The notes under the pieces: generated by a model | Databases searched by the model: none | Told to the model about the DNA's origin: nothing | The model's input: the letters and a program-made list of their open reading frames with translations, nothing else | Program-made: the position numbers and the translations under genes | Part shown: positions 52,322 to 61,867 of the stretch, one piece after another | How the letters are laid out: the number at the start of each line of letters is the position of its first letter | Numbering within the stretch: position 1 is the stretch's first letter | From: Brevundimonas sp. SH203 | GTDB lineage: Bacteria > Pseudomonadota > Alphaproteobacteria > Caulobacterales > Caulobacteraceae | Direction: 5' to 3' | Assembly (NCBI RefSeq): GCF_002157625.1 | Contig: NZ_BDMM01000003.1 | Coordinates: forward strand, 1-64,000 | DNA length: 64,000 nt

Positions 52322-54238
52322 TTGTTTCGGATGATACGACTAGGCGGACTGACCGTCTTAACGGGCGCAGGCTTCGCCCTGGCGCCGGCCCTCGCCCACG
52401 CCGAGGCGCCGCGTCTTGAGTCCTTGGACCGATCGGTGATCGCCACGGCGGCGCCCGACAACGGCGTGCTGGTGCAGTGGCGGCTGCTGGCGACCGACCC
52501 GGCGAACGCCCGCTTCGATGTGTTCAGGAACGGCGTCAGGGCGGCCCGAATCGGCGCCGGCCAGGCGACGAACTGGCGCGATGCGAGCGGCGACCTTCAG
52601 GCCCGCTACGCCGTGCGTCGCGTCGGCGAGCAGACCCGGTCCGAGGCGCTGAACCTGACCGACGGCTATCTGACCATCCCGCTTGACCGGCCCGAGGGCG
52701 GCGTGACGCCCGATGGGGTCGCCTATGAATACGAGGCCAATGACGGCACGGTCGGCGATCTGGACGGCGACGGCCGTTATGAGATCGTCCTGAAATGGCA
52801 GCCGACGAACGCCAAGGACAACGCCTTCGCCGGCTTCACCGGCCCGACGCTGATCGACGCCTATACGCTGGACGGGCGGCGGCTGTGGCGGATCGATCTG
52901 GGGCGCAACATCCGTTCGGGCGCCCACTACACCCAGATGGTGGTGCAGGACTTCGACGGCGACGGACGGGCCGAGGTGGTGCTGAAGACGGCGGACGGAA
53001 CCATCGACGGCGCGGACCAGATGATCGGCGACGCCGAAGGCGACTGGCGCGAGGACGGCGGCGAAATCCCCAGCCGCGACCGCACCGGCGCCGAGCAGAA
53101 GCCGGACGGAACCCTGACGGTGGGCCTGAAGGGCCGCATACTGTCCGGGCCGGAGTTCATCACCGTCTTCGACGGCCGCACCGGCGCGGCCCTGGCCACC
53201 GCCCCCTATGTCCCCTCGCGCGGCCGATCCGGCGATGAGGCGACCTCTGAAGAAATGGCGGCTCTCTGGGGCGACGGCTATGGCAATCGGTCGGAGCGGT
53301 ATCTGGCGGGCGCGGCTTATCTGGACGGACGCCTGCCCAGCATCGTCATGGCGCGCGGCTATTACGGACGCACCGTGGTCGCGGCCTGGGACTGGCGCGA
53401 CGGTCGGCTGAGCCAGCGCTGGGTGTTCGACAAGGCGCCCGACGGTTACGCCGGTCAGGGCAATCATCAGTTCAGCGTGGCGGACGTGGACGGCGACGGC
53501 CGCCAGGAGATCGTCTATGGCGCCATGGCGCTGGACGACGACGGCACGCCGCTGTGGACCACGCGGCTGGGCCACGGCGACGCCATGCATGTCGGCGATC
53601 TGGACCCGACCCGGCCAGGGCTGGAGAAGTTCGGCGTCCATGAGAACGTCGCCGGCAACGGCGGCGTCGGCTCGGCCATGGTGGACGCTCGCACCGGAGA
53701 AATCCTGTGGCGCACGCCGGGCCAGCACGACGTGGGGCGCGGCGTGGCCCTCGACATCGATCCCCGCTATCCGGGCGCGGAGGTCTGGGCGTCGAACAGC
53801 AACGACCTGTATTCGGCCGACGGGCGGGTCATCGGCCACACCCGGCCGCAGCAGATGAATTTCGGCGTCTGGTGGGACGGCGACGTCCTGCGCGAACTGC
53901 TGGACGGGACGCGCATCTTCAAATGGGACTGGGAGAACCAGAGGTCCGTCCCCCTGCTGAGCGCCGAGGGCGCGGCGTCGAACAACGGCACCAAGGCCAA
54001 TCCGGTTCTGGTCGCCGACATCCTGGGCGACTGGCGCGAGGAGGTGGTGTGGCGCACGGCGGACAGTTCGGCGCTGCGAATCTATGTGACCCTGCACCCG
54101 ACCGCCATCCGCCACGTCACCCTGATGCACGACGCGCAATATCGGTCGCAGGTGTCGGGTCAGAACTCGGCCTATAACCAGCCTTCGCACCCCAGCTTCG
54201 CCTTCGATGCGGCGACGCCGGCGGAGCGCGGACGATGA
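52322..54238 (+). CDS. Rhamnogalacturonan lyase, PL11 family
   Basis: About 638 residues, exported (signal to about residue 29, AHAEA). An N-terminal beta domain precedes an eight-bladed propeller rich in Ca-binding DGDG loops (GDLDGDGRYEIVLKWQPTNAKDN, DFDGDGRAEVVLKTADGT, DVDGDGRQEIVYG). This is the PL11 pattern of YesW/Rgl11A, which cut the rhamnogalacturonan I backbone by beta-elimination. TTG 52322 is nine bases after AGGAGG; ATG 52331 in the same frame is the alternative. Its stop overlaps the next gene (ATGA). First gene of a three-gene operon. Confidence 0.93.
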   Translation: MFRMIRLGGLTVLTGAGFALAPALAHAEAPRLESLDRSVIATAAPDNGVLVQWRLLATDPANARFDVFRNGVRAARIGAGQATNWRDASGDLQARYAVRRVGEQTRSEALNLTDGYLTIPLDRPEGGVTPDGVAYEYEANDGTVGDLDGDGRYEIVLKWQPTNAKDNAFAGFTGPTLIDAYTLDGRRLWRIDLGRNIRSGAHYTQMVVQDFDGDGRAEVVLKTADGTIDGADQMIGDAEGDWREDGGEIPSRDRTGAEQKPDGTLTVGLKGRILSGPEFITVFDGRTGAALATAPYVPSRGRSGDEATSEEMAALWGDGYGNRSERYLAGAAYLDGRLPSIVMARGYYGRTVVAAWDWRDGRLSQRWVFDKAPDGYAGQGNHQFSVADVDGDGRQEIVYGAMALDDDGTPLWTTRLGHGDAMHVGDLDPTRPGLEKFGVHENVAGNGGVGSAMVDARTGEILWRTPGQHDVGRGVALDIDPRYPGAEVWASNSNDLYSADGRVIGHTRPQQMNFGVWWDGDVLRELLDGTRIFKWDWENQRSVPLLSAEGAASNNGTKANPVLVADILGDWREEVVWRTADSSALRIYVTLHPTAIRHVTLMHDAQYRSQVSGQNSAYNQPSHPSFAFDAATPAERGR

Positions 54239-54930
54239 GGGCGAACCGACGCGGGGTTCTGCTGGGCGCGGTCGGTCTGGCCGGATGCGCCGCCCTGCCC
54301 CGATCCGGCGCACGGCGTCTTTACGCCGACGACTTCCGCCACGGGATGGATCGGTGGCTGGTCGAACTGGAGCAGGGACAGGGAACCGTGCGGGCCGCCG
54401 ACGGGGCGATGATCTTCGACGTGCCCAAGGGGGCCACCGCCTGGTTTCGGCCCGAACTGACCTCGCCCGTCGAAATCCGCTTCACGGCCGAAGCCGTGTC
54501 GGGCGGCGGTGTCCATGACCGGGTCAGCGATCTGAACTGCTTCTGGATGGCCGACGATCCGCGCAGTCCCGGCGACCTGCTTGCACGGCCCCGGTCGGGG
54601 GCCTTCGCCGACTATGACACGCTGCGGACCTATTATGTCGGGCTGGGGGGAAATTCGAACACCTCCTCGCGCTTCCGCCGCTATGTCGGGAACGGAGAAA
54701 GGCCGCTGCTGCCCCAGCACGATCTGTCGGCGCCGAACGACCTGATCGCGGCCAACCGGCCCTATCGCATCCGCCTGATCGCGGACGGATCGCGCATCGA
54801 ATACTGGCGCGACGACCGGCGCATGTTCGCCCTGGACGACCCTGCCCCCTATCGTCGCGGCTGGTTCGGCCTGCGCACCACCTGGAATCACATGACCGTC
54901 CGGGACTTCTCGGTCTGGACCGTCGCCTAG
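54235..54930 (+). CDS. DUF6250-like lipoprotein of the rhamnogalacturonan operon
   Basis: 231 residues with a lipoprotein signal (lipobox GLAGC). The remainder is beta-rich and looks like a concanavalin-type jelly roll (DDFRHGMDRWLVELEQ, DLNCFWMADDPRSP, TYYVGLGGNSNTSSRFRRYVG, WFGLRTTWNHMTVRDF). Proteins of this kind occur with pectin and rhamnogalacturonan genes and may bind or cut oligosaccharide. Start overlaps the PL11 stop, so production is coupled to the lyase. Enzymatic activity not demonstrated from sequence. Confidence 0.78.
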   Translation: MRANRRGVLLGAVGLAGCAALPRSGARRLYADDFRHGMDRWLVELEQGQGTVRAADGAMIFDVPKGATAWFRPELTSPVEIRFTAEAVSGGGVHDRVSDLNCFWMADDPRSPGDLLARPRSGAFADYDTLRTYYVGLGGNSNTSSRFRRYVGNGERPLLPQHDLSAPNDLIAANRPYRIRLIADGSRIEYWRDDRRMFALDDPAPYRRGWFGLRTTWNHMTVRDFSVWTVA

Positions 54931-54943
54931 TTAGAGGAAGCCG

Positions 54944-56140
54944 ATGAAGAAGCACGCCCTGATCCTGGCGCTGGCCCTGGCGGCCGTGGCGCCCTGCGCC
55001 CAGGCCGAGACCCATTGGGCGCGAAGCTGGAACGCCTCGCCCGTGGCCGCCGCGCCCGACCGCCGTCCACCGACGCTGAAGGACGTCACCGTGCGTCAGG
55101 TAGTGCGGGTCAGCGCGGGCGGCGACCAACTCCGCCTGCGGCTGTCCAACGAATACGGCCCCGCCGCCGCCCGGATCGGACGGGTGCGGATCGTGCAGCT
55201 GGCCGACGACGGAAAGCCCGTGCCGGGCACGGCGCGCGACCTGACCTTCGACGGATCGGCGGGCGCCGTTCTGGCGCCGGAAGCGCCCCTGCTCAGCGAT
55301 CCGGTCGATCTGGCCCTGCCCGCGCTTAGCCGCCTGTCGATCAGCCTCTATCTGCCGGACGAGGTGGCCGATCCGACCATCCACCTGCTGGGCCTGTCGT
55401 CCGGCTGGATCGCGCCCGGCGACCAGACGGCGGCGGCCGAACTGACGGACCCGGTGCTGGTCACTCAGCGCGTCCTGATCTCGGGCATAGACGTGCAGCG
55501 GGCCGAGCCGGGGCGGGTCATCGTCACCCTGGGCGATTCCATCACCGACGGCGCCAACGGCACGCGCGACGCCGACCGGCGCTGGCCCGACCTGCTGGCG
55601 GCCCGCCTGCAAGCGGTCGGTCTGACCTCAGTCGCCGTGGCCAACGCCGGGATTTCCGGCAACCGCATCCTGAAGCCCAAGCCCGGTCTGGGCGTCGCCG
55701 CCCTGGCCCGGTTCGACCGCGACGTGCTGGCCGTGCCCGGCGCGACCGACGTGATCGTGCTGGAGGGGGTCAACGACTTCGGCATGGCCTGGCGCGACCA
55801 CGATCCGCAGCCGCCGACCCCGGCCGACCTGATCGCCGGCTATCGCCAGATCATCGCCCGCGCCCATGCGGGCGGGCTGAAGGTCAGGCTGGCGACCATC
55901 CTGCCCTATAAGGACGCCAACTACTGGTCCGAACAGGGCGAGGCGACGCGCCAGGCCCTGAACGCCTGGATTCGCACCAGCGGAGAGGCGGACGGCGTCA
56001 TCGACTTCGACGCCGTGATGCGCGATCCGGCCGAGCCGCTGAAACTGGCCGCCGCCTATGACAGCGGCGACCATCTGCACCCCAACGATGCGGGTTTCCG
56101 CGCCATGGCCGACGCCATCGACCTGACGCCCTATCGGTGA
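54944..56140 (+). CDS. SGNH/GDSL-family hydrolase (probable rhamnogalacturonan acetylesterase)
   Basis: 398 residues. Signal peptide (1 to about 22, AQA), an N-terminal beta domain, then an SGNH esterase with GDSITDG (nucleophile Ser), Gly in NAGISGN, GVNDFG and the C-terminal DHLHP Asp-His pair. Third gene of the PL11 operon, 13 bp after the DUF6250 gene. Deacetylation of rhamnogalacturonan is the obvious role from context, but related enzymes act on other acyl esters. Confidence 0.87.
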   Translation: MKKHALILALALAAVAPCAQAETHWARSWNASPVAAAPDRRPPTLKDVTVRQVVRVSAGGDQLRLRLSNEYGPAAARIGRVRIVQLADDGKPVPGTARDLTFDGSAGAVLAPEAPLLSDPVDLALPALSRLSISLYLPDEVADPTIHLLGLSSGWIAPGDQTAAAELTDPVLVTQRVLISGIDVQRAEPGRVIVTLGDSITDGANGTRDADRRWPDLLAARLQAVGLTSVAVANAGISGNRILKPKPGLGVAALARFDRDVLAVPGATDVIVLEGVNDFGMAWRDHDPQPPTPADLIAGYRQIIARAHAGGLKVRLATILPYKDANYWSEQGEATRQALNAWIRTSGEADGVIDFDAVMRDPAEPLKLAAAYDSGDHLHPNDAGFRAMADAIDLTPYR

Positions 56141-56149
56141 GACGCGAAC

Positions 56150-56175
56150 GGCGGCCTGACGCGGATCAGGCCGCC
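56150..56175. terminator. Convergent terminator overlapping the lldD stop
   Basis: GGCGGCCTGA (56150-56159) pairs perfectly with TCAGGCCGCC (56166-56175) over a six-base loop. The right arm includes the lldD stop codon. It separates the PL11 operon from the convergent lldD gene. Confidence 0.65.
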
Positions 56176-57299
56176 AGCATCTCGCGCGTCATGCCCGCGA
56201 CGGACTTGGCCCCGGTCAGGGTCATGGCGACGCGCATTTCCTTTTCGATCAGGTCCAGCAGGGTCTCGACGCCCGCCTGACCGTCCGCCGCCAGCGCATA
56301 GACGAAGGCCCGGCCCAGCAGCACGGCGTCCGCGCCTAGCGAAATCGCCCGCACCACGTCCAGACCGTTGCGAACGCCGGAATCGGCCAGGATTTTCAGA
56401 TCGCCCTTCACCGCATCGGCTATGGCGGGCAGAGCGCGGGCAGACGACAGAACCCCATCCAGTTGCCGCCCGCCGTGGTTCGACACCACGATCCCGTCGG
56501 CGCCGAAGCTGACGGCGTCGCGGGCGTCCTGCGGATCAAGCACGCCCTTGATGATCATCGGCCCGTCCCAGAAGTCGCGAATCCACTGCAGGTCTTTCCA
56601 CGAGATCGACGGATCGAAGTTGTTGGCCAGCCAGCCGATGTAGTCCGCCAGGCCCGTCGGCTTGCCCAGATAGGCCGAGACATTGCCCAGATCGTGCGGC
56701 GTGCCGCGCAGACCCACGTCGAAGGCCCACATCGGATGGGTCATGGCCTGGATCATGCGGCGCAGGGGCGCATTCGGCCCGCTCATGCCCGAATGGGCGT
56801 CGCGGTAGCGGGCGCCGGGGGTGGGCATGTCGACGGTGAACACCAGAGTCTTCACCCCCGCCGCCTTCGCCCGCTCCAGCGCATTCTTCATGAAGCCCCG
56901 GTCGCGCAGCACATAGAGCTGGAACCACATGGGCCGGTCGATGGCGGGCGCCACCTCCTCGATGGGACAGACCGAGACGGTGGACAGGGTGAAGGGCACG
57001 CCGCGCGACGCCGCCGCCCGGGCCGCCTGCACCTCTCCCCTGCGCGCATACATGCCCGTCAAACCGACCGGCGCCAGCACGACCGGCAGGCGCAGGGTCT
57101 CGTCGAACAGCCGGGTTTCCAGGCTGAGGCTGGTCATGTCCTGCAGCACGCGCTGGCGCAGGGCGATGGCCTGCCAGTCCTCGACGTTGCGCCTCAGCGT
57201 CTGCTCGGCATAGGCGCCGCCGTCGATGTAGTGGAACAGGAAGGGCGGCAGTTTGCGCCGCGCGGCCTCGCGATAGTCGCTGGGGGACGAGATGATCAT
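56166..57299 (-). CDS. lldD: L-lactate dehydrogenase (FMN-dependent, LldD type)
   Basis: 377 residues of the FMN-dependent alpha-hydroxyacid dehydrogenase barrel. Present are [27 protein letters not shown], the Lys of MIIKGVL, and the catalytic [10 protein letters not shown], then [21 protein letters not shown]. It oxidises L-lactate to pyruvate at the inner membrane, feeding the quinone pool. The rhamnose pathway next to it yields L-lactate plus pyruvate, so LldD completes it. It lies nine bp after the L-rhamnose dehydrogenase gene on the same strand, so one operon is likely. Confidence 0.93.
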   Translation of the reverse strand: MIISSPSDYREAARRKLPPFLFHYIDGGAYAEQTLRRNVEDWQAIALRQRVLQDMTSLSLETRLFDETLRLPVVLAPVGLTGMYARRGEVQAARAAASRGVPFTLSTVSVCPIEEVAPAIDRPMWFQLYVLRDRGFMKNALERAKAAGVKTLVFTVDMPTPGARYRDAHSGMSGPNAPLRRMIQAMTHPMWAFDVGLRGTPHDLGNVSAYLGKPTGLADYIGWLANNFDPSISWKDLQWIRDFWDGPMIIKGVLDPQDARDAVSFGADGIVVSNHGGRQLDGVLSSARALPAIADAVKGDLKILADSGVRNGLDVVRAISLGADAVLLGRAFVYALAADGQAGVETLLDLIEKEMRVAMTLTGAKSVAGMTREMLAA

Positions 57300-57308
57300 G
57301 GCCGCGCC

Positions 57309-58070
57309 TTACTGGAAGTTGGCGAAGGCCCCGCCGTCGACCAGCAGGGCCGCGCCGGTCATATAGCCGGCCATGTCCGAGGCCAGGAAGGCCACGACCG
57401 AGGCGATGTCCTCGGGCCGTCCCAGCCGACCCAGCGGAATGCGGCCTTCCATATATTCGCGCTTCGCCGGATCGGCGAGGTCGTCCTTGTTGATGTCGGT
57501 GGCGATGGTGCCGGGCAGGACCGAGTTGCAGCGGATGCCGTGTTTGCCCAGGGCCACCGCGCAGGACTGCATCAGACTGTGAACCCCCGCCTTGGTCGGG
57601 GTGTAGTGGGTCTGCATCTCGCCGCCGACCAGCGCCGAGATCGAGCTGATCGCCACGATGGCGCCGCCGTCGCCCTGTGCGACCATCTGGTTCGCCGCCG
57701 CCTGCACCATGAAATAGGCGCCGTGCAGATTGACCTCCATCGTCCGCCGCAGGGTCTCGACCGGCATGTCGAGGAAGGCGTGGAAGGGACAGATGCCGGC
57801 GTTGGACACGAAGACGTCCACCCGACCCAGCGCCTGAACGGCGGCGGCGACGAACTGCGTCGCGCTGTCGGGCTGGGCCACGTCGCCGTCGACGGCGATG
57901 GCGCGGCGGCCCAGGGCCTCGATCTCGGCGACCACCTCGGCGGCGGCCGCATCGTCCCGGAAGGTGTTGAGGGCGACGTCGGCGCCCTGACGCGCGGCCT
58001 CGATCGCCGTCGCTCGTCCGATGCCCCGCGATGCGCCCGTGACCAGGACGACCTTGTTCTCAAGCAGCAT
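57309..58070 (-). CDS. L-rhamnose 1-dehydrogenase (SDR)
   Basis: 253 residues. Cofactor motif TGASRGIG, NAG near 90, catalytic Ser in ISSISALVGGEMQ and YTPTK as the Tyr-Lys pair. The segments NAGICPFHAFLDMP and HYTPTKAGVHSLMQSCAVALGKHGIRCNSV closely match known NAD(P)-dependent L-rhamnose dehydrogenases of the non-phosphorylative route. It makes L-rhamnono-lactone in the cytosol. First step of the pathway encoded around it; between lldD and the IclR gene. Confidence 0.88.
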   Translation of the reverse strand: MLLENKVVLVTGASRGIGRATAIEAARQGADVALNTFRDDAAAAEVVAEIEALGRRAIAVDGDVAQPDSATQFVAAAVQALGRVDVFVSNAGICPFHAFLDMPVETLRRTMEVNLHGAYFMVQAAANQMVAQGDGGAIVAISSISALVGGEMQTHYTPTKAGVHSLMQSCAVALGKHGIRCNSVLPGTIATDINKDDLADPAKREYMEGRIPLGRLGRPEDIASVVAFLASDMAGYMTGAALLVDGGAFANFQ

Positions 58071-58098
58071 GGGGGCTCCGGCGTTCTTCAGGTTGCAG

Positions 58099-58905
58099 TC
58101 AGGATTTGGCCGACCAGCCCAGGTCGCCGCTGATGGCGTCTGCGGCCTCGGTGACGGTCTTGGTCAGTTCGGTCATGCGCGCGTCGGACATGTACTGGGC
58201 CGCCGAAGACACGCTGAGCGCGGCGACGATCTGGCCGTTGACCGAGCGGATCGGCGCGGCGACGCAGCGGATCTGGTCCTCGTTCTCTTCCAGATCGAAG
58301 GCGTAGCCCTTCTGGGCGTAACCGTGCATCCGCTCCAGCCAGACCGCGCGGGCGGTGGAGTCAAAGGCCTGGCCTGGTTCGGCGTACAGGTCGATCCAGT
58401 CCGCCTCGGTCTTGTCCAGGATCAGCGCCTTGCCCAGTCCGGTCGAGGCGATGGGGTGCCGTTCGCCCAGGCGCGAACCGATGTTGATGCGGCGTCGTCC
58501 CGCGACCTTGTCCAGATAAAGCGCATGGCGGCCGTCCAGCACGCCCAGATGCACGGTGTCGTCGGTCACGGCCGACAGCTGCTCCAGCCAGGGACGAGCG
58601 ACACGCGGCAGGTGCATCTGCTGGCTGGCGGCATGACCCAGCTCCAGCAGTTTGGGCCCCAGCGAATAGCCCTCGCGCGGGCGGAAGGACAGCAGCCGCC
58701 GCTCCACCAGGGCCGAGGCCAGACGGTGGGTGGTGCTGCGGGTCAGCTCCAGCTTTTCGGACAGTTCGGCCAGCGGCAGGGAACCCTCGATCAGGGCGTC
58801 GATGACGTCCAGACCACGCAGCAGGGTCTGGCTGCCGGACGCCTTGGCGCCGACCTCTTCATCCCCATCGACCTGTGCGGTCTTGATTGACGGCGTTCGT
58901 CCCAT
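58099..58905 (-). CDS. IclR-family transcriptional regulator of the rhamnose genes
   Basis: 268 residues: N-terminal winged HTH (about residues 25-75, LPLAELSEKLELTRSTTHRLASAL) and C-terminal GAF-like IclR ligand domain (LGVLDGRHALYLDKVAG, IASTGLGKALI, CVAAPIRSVNGQIVAALSVS). ATG 58905 has AGGA seven bases upstream; a longer start at 58944 would run through a palindrome. It sits in the middle of the rhamnose genes, divergent from rhmD, so it probably controls both arms. Likely ligand is a pathway intermediate (inference). Confidence 0.9.
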   Translation of the reverse strand: MGRTPSIKTAQVDGDEEVGAKASGSQTLLRGLDVIDALIEGSLPLAELSEKLELTRSTTHRLASALVERRLLSFRPREGYSLGPKLLELGHAASQQMHLPRVARPWLEQLSAVTDDTVHLGVLDGRHALYLDKVAGRRRINIGSRLGERHPIASTGLGKALILDKTEADWIDLYAEPGQAFDSTARAVWLERMHGYAQKGYAFDLEENEDQIRCVAAPIRSVNGQIVAALSVSSAAQYMSDARMTELTKTVTEAADAISGDLGWSAKS

Positions 58906-58916
58906 TTCGTAATCCT

Positions 58917-58929
58917 CATTCTCAGAATG
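58917..58929. promoter_or_regulatory. Palindromic operator between the IclR gene and rhmD
   Basis: CATTCT-C-AGAATG is a perfect 6-1-6 palindrome immediately upstream of the IclR gene's ribosome site and 117 bp from rhmD. Size and symmetry suit an IclR-type site, implying autoregulation. Confidence 0.5.
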
Positions 58930-59045
58930 TAGCAAAACGCGCAAGTCGCTCCGTCACAAGAGCCTGACTTTGACGCCATGCACGGAGGAACGCCAGTGAA
59001 ATCCCGCATTATGGGAGCGAATTGCCAAGCTTTGGTGATGACGCG

Positions 59046-60239
59046 ATGACCCGCCTGCCCCGTATCAAACATGTGCGCGCCTTCGTCGTGAAGAACGACG
59101 GAACAGGCGGCGGCGCGGACTATCACGATCAGGGCGACGGCCACTGGATCGACGACCACATCGCCACGCCGATGGCGAAATACCCGGAATACCGCCAGAG
59201 CCGCCGCAGCTTCGGCATCAACGTCCTGGGCACCCTGGTCGTGGAGATCGAGGCCGAGAACGGCGTGGTCGGCTTCGCCGTGACCACGGGCGGCGAACCG
59301 GCGGCCTATATCGTCGAGAAGCATCTGGCCCGCTTCCTGGAAGGCCGCGATCCGTCCGAGGTCGAGAAGATCTGGGACCAGATGTATTTCTCCACCCAGT
59401 ATTACGGCCGCAAGGGTCTGGTGGTGAACGCCATCTCCGGCGTCGATCTGGCGCTGTGGGATCTGCTGGGCCGCCTGCGTCAGGAGCCGGTCTTCGCCAT
59501 GCTGGGCGGGGCGGTGCGCGACGAACTGACCTTCTACGCCACCGGCGCTCGACCCGACAAAGCCAAGGAACTGGGCTTCATCGGCGGCAAGATGCCGCTC
59601 CACCACGGCCCCGCCGAGGGCGAGGAAGGTCTGCACAAGAATCTGGCCGAGCTGGAGGCCATGCGCAACGCCTGTGGCGACGACTTCTGGCTGATGTTCG
59701 ACTGCTGGATGGCGCTGGACCTCAACTACGCCACGCGGCTGGCGCACGAGGCCCACAAGCTGGGTCTGAAGTGGATCGAAGAGGCGCTCAGCCCCGACGA
59801 CTACTGGGGCTATCAGGCGCTGAAGAAGAACGCGCCCAAGGGGATGCTGGTCACGACCGGCGAGCACGAGGCCACCCGCTGGGGCTTCCGCATGCTGCTG
59901 GAAATGGAATGCTGCGACATCATTCAGCCGGACGTGGGCTGGTGCGGCGGCGTCACCGAACTGCAGAAGATTTCGGCCCTGGCCGACGCCAAGGGCGTGC
60001 TGATGATCCCGCACGGCTCGTCGGTCTATTCCTACCACTTCGTGGTGACGCGCCATAACAGCCCGTTCGCGGAGTTCCTGATGATGGCCCCCGGCGCCGA
60101 CGAGGTCGTGCCCATGTTCCATCCGCAGTTGATCGGCGAGCCGGTTCCCGTGAACGGCCGCCTGAAGGTTCCCGACACCCCCGGTTTCGGCGTCGAGCTG
60201 AACCGCGACATCGCCCTGCATCGCCCCTACGCGCGTTAA
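59046..60239 (+). CDS. rhmD: L-rhamnonate dehydratase
   Basis: 397 residues of the enolase superfamily, with the rhamnonate-specific N-terminus [26 protein letters not shown] and [21 protein letters not shown]. Metal-binding residues lie in [16 protein letters not shown] and TTGEHEAT, and the His of [11 protein letters not shown] serves catalysis. This matches E. coli RhmD along its length. It dehydrates L-rhamnonate to 2-keto-3-deoxy-L-rhamnonate. ATG 59046 begins the conserved region; an earlier in-frame start adds eight residues. First gene of the plus-strand pathway operon. Confidence 0.95.
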   Translation: MTRLPRIKHVRAFVVKNDGTGGGADYHDQGDGHWIDDHIATPMAKYPEYRQSRRSFGINVLGTLVVEIEAENGVVGFAVTTGGEPAAYIVEKHLARFLEGRDPSEVEKIWDQMYFSTQYYGRKGLVVNAISGVDLALWDLLGRLRQEPVFAMLGGAVRDELTFYATGARPDKAKELGFIGGKMPLHHGPAEGEEGLHKNLAELEAMRNACGDDFWLMFDCWMALDLNYATRLAHEAHKLGLKWIEEALSPDDYWGYQALKKNAPKGMLVTTGEHEATRWGFRMLLEMECCDIIQPDVGWCGGVTELQKISALADAKGVLMIPHGSSVYSYHFVVTRHNSPFAEFLMMAPGADEVVPMFHPQLIGEPVPVNGRLKVPDTPGFGVELNRDIALHRPYAR

Positions 60240-60260
60240 GACGAAAGCCCCTCCTCCACC

Positions 60261-61109
60261 ATGAAACTGCTGCGTTACGGCCCCAAGGGCCAGGAAAAGC
60301 CGGGCACGCTGGACGCCGAAGGGCGCATCCGCGACCTGTCGGGCGTCGTCGCCGACATCACCCCGGATCAACTGCACGGCCCCGCGCTCGAAGCCCTGAA
60401 GGCCATCAATCCGACCACCCTGCCGCTGGTCGAGGGCCAGCCGCGTTACGGCGTGCCGGTCAACGGCAGCCGCAAGTTCATCGCCATCGGCCTGAACTTC
60501 GCCGACCACGCGGCGGAATCCAACCTGCCGATCCCCGAGGAGCCGGTCGTCTTCACCAAGGCCATCACCTGCCTGAACGGGCCGAACGACGACGTGATGA
60601 TCCCGCGCGGTTCGCTAAAGACCGACTGGGAGGTCGAGCTGGGCATCGTCATCGGCAAGCCCGCGACCTATGTGACCAAGGCCGAAGCCCTGGATCACGT
60701 CGCCGGCTACGTCCTGATCAACGACGTGTCCGAGCGCGCCTTCCAGACCGAGCGCGGCGGCACCTGGGACAAGGGCAAGGGCTGCGACACCTTCGGCCCC
60801 GTCGGCCCGTGGATCGTGACCGCCGACGAGGTGGGCGACGTCCAGAACCTGGACATGTGGCTGGACCTGAACGGCCAGCGGATGCAGACCGGCAACACCC
60901 GGACCATGATCTTCGGCGTCGCCGAGATCGTCTCCTATCTGTCGGAGTTCATGACGCTGGAGCCCGGCGACCTGATCACCACCGGCACGCCCCCCGGCGT
61001 GGGTCTGGGCCAGAAGCCGCCGCTCTATCTGAAGCCGGGCGACACGGTGCGTCTGGGCATCCAGAAGCTGGGCGAACAGGGCCAGACCTTCGTGGAGTGG
61101 ACGCGATGA
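60261..61109 (+). CDS. 2,4-diketo-3-deoxy-L-rhamnonate hydrolase (FAH family)
   Basis: 282 residues of the fumarylacetoacetate hydrolase fold: FIAIGLNFADHAAES, DWEVELGIVIGKPA (Glu/Asp metal ligands), YVLINDVSERAFQTERGGTWDKGKGCDTFGP and ITTGTPPGVGLGQ. In the L-rhamnose (and L-fucose) non-phosphorylative route it splits the diketo acid into pyruvate and L-lactate. It lies 21 bp after rhmD and its stop overlaps the next gene start. Assignment to this step is from context plus family. Confidence 0.9.
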   Translation: MKLLRYGPKGQEKPGTLDAEGRIRDLSGVVADITPDQLHGPALEALKAINPTTLPLVEGQPRYGVPVNGSRKFIAIGLNFADHAAESNLPIPEEPVVFTKAITCLNGPNDDVMIPRGSLKTDWEVELGIVIGKPATYVTKAEALDHVAGYVLINDVSERAFQTERGGTWDKGKGCDTFGPVGPWIVTADEVGDVQNLDMWLDLNGQRMQTGNTRTMIFGVAEIVSYLSEFMTLEPGDLITTGTPPGVGLGQKPPLYLKPGDTVRLGIQKLGEQGQTFVEWTR

Positions 61110-61855
61110 ACGCCTATCGGGACCGTTTCGCGGGCCGCGCCGCCGTCGTCACCGGCGGCGCCTCGGGCCTGGGCAAGGCCGCCGCCGCCCGCATCGTCGC
61201 CGAGGGCGGCAAGGTCGCCCTGTGGGACCTGAACGCCGACGCCCTGAAGGCCGCCGCCGAAGAGATCGGGGCCAGCCATGTGGTCGCCCTGGACGTCGCC
61301 GACGCCGATGCGGTGGCCGCCGCCGCCGAACAGACCCACCGGCTTCTGGGCGGCATAGACATCCTGATCGCCTCGGCCGGCATCACCGGCGCCACCGTGC
61401 CGGTGCAGGACTTCCCGCTGGACAGCTGGCGCCGTGTCATCGACATCAATCTGAATGGCGTCTTCTATTGCTGCCGCGCCATCACCCCCTTCATGCTGAA
61501 GGCGGGCTATGGCCGCATTGTCAACGTCGCCTCGGTCGCGGGCAAGGAAGGCAATCCCAACGCCAGCGCCTATTCCGCCTCCAAGGCCGGGGTCATCGGC
61601 TTCACCAAGTCGCTGGGCAAGGAACTGGCCGGCAAGGGCGTCATCGCCAACAGCCTGACCCCCGCCACCTTCGAAAGCCCCATCCTGGAGCAACTGCCCC
61701 AGAGCCAGGTCGACTATATGCGCTCCAAAATCCCTATGGGTCGCCTGGGCGAGGTCGACGAAAGCGCCGCCATGGTCTGTTTCATGGCCTCCGAGGAATG
61801 CAGCTTCACCACCGCCTCAACCTTCGACACATCAGGCGGAAGAACGACATACTGA
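61106..61855 (+). CDS. 2-keto-3-deoxy-L-rhamnonate 4-dehydrogenase (SDR)
   Basis: 249 residues with TGGASGLGKAAA, DLNAD, ASAG, catalytic Ser in VNVASVAGKEG and YSASK. The C-terminus FTTASTFDTSGGRTTY is typical of sugar-acid SDRs of this pathway. It oxidises the 4-hydroxyl of 2-keto-3-deoxyrhamnonate. ATG 61106 overlaps the hydrolase stop; the frame extends upstream within that gene but lacks the Rossmann motif. Third gene of the operon. Confidence 0.9.
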   Translation: MNAYRDRFAGRAAVVTGGASGLGKAAAARIVAEGGKVALWDLNADALKAAAEEIGASHVVALDVADADAVAAAAEQTHRLLGGIDILIASAGITGATVPVQDFPLDSWRRVIDINLNGVFYCCRAITPFMLKAGYGRIVNVASVAGKEGNPNASAYSASKAGVIGFTKSLGKELAGKGVIANSLTPATFESPILEQLPQSQVDYMRSKIPMGRLGEVDESAAMVCFMASEECSFTTASTFDTSGGRTTY

Positions 61856-61867
61856 AGGAATAGTCGG

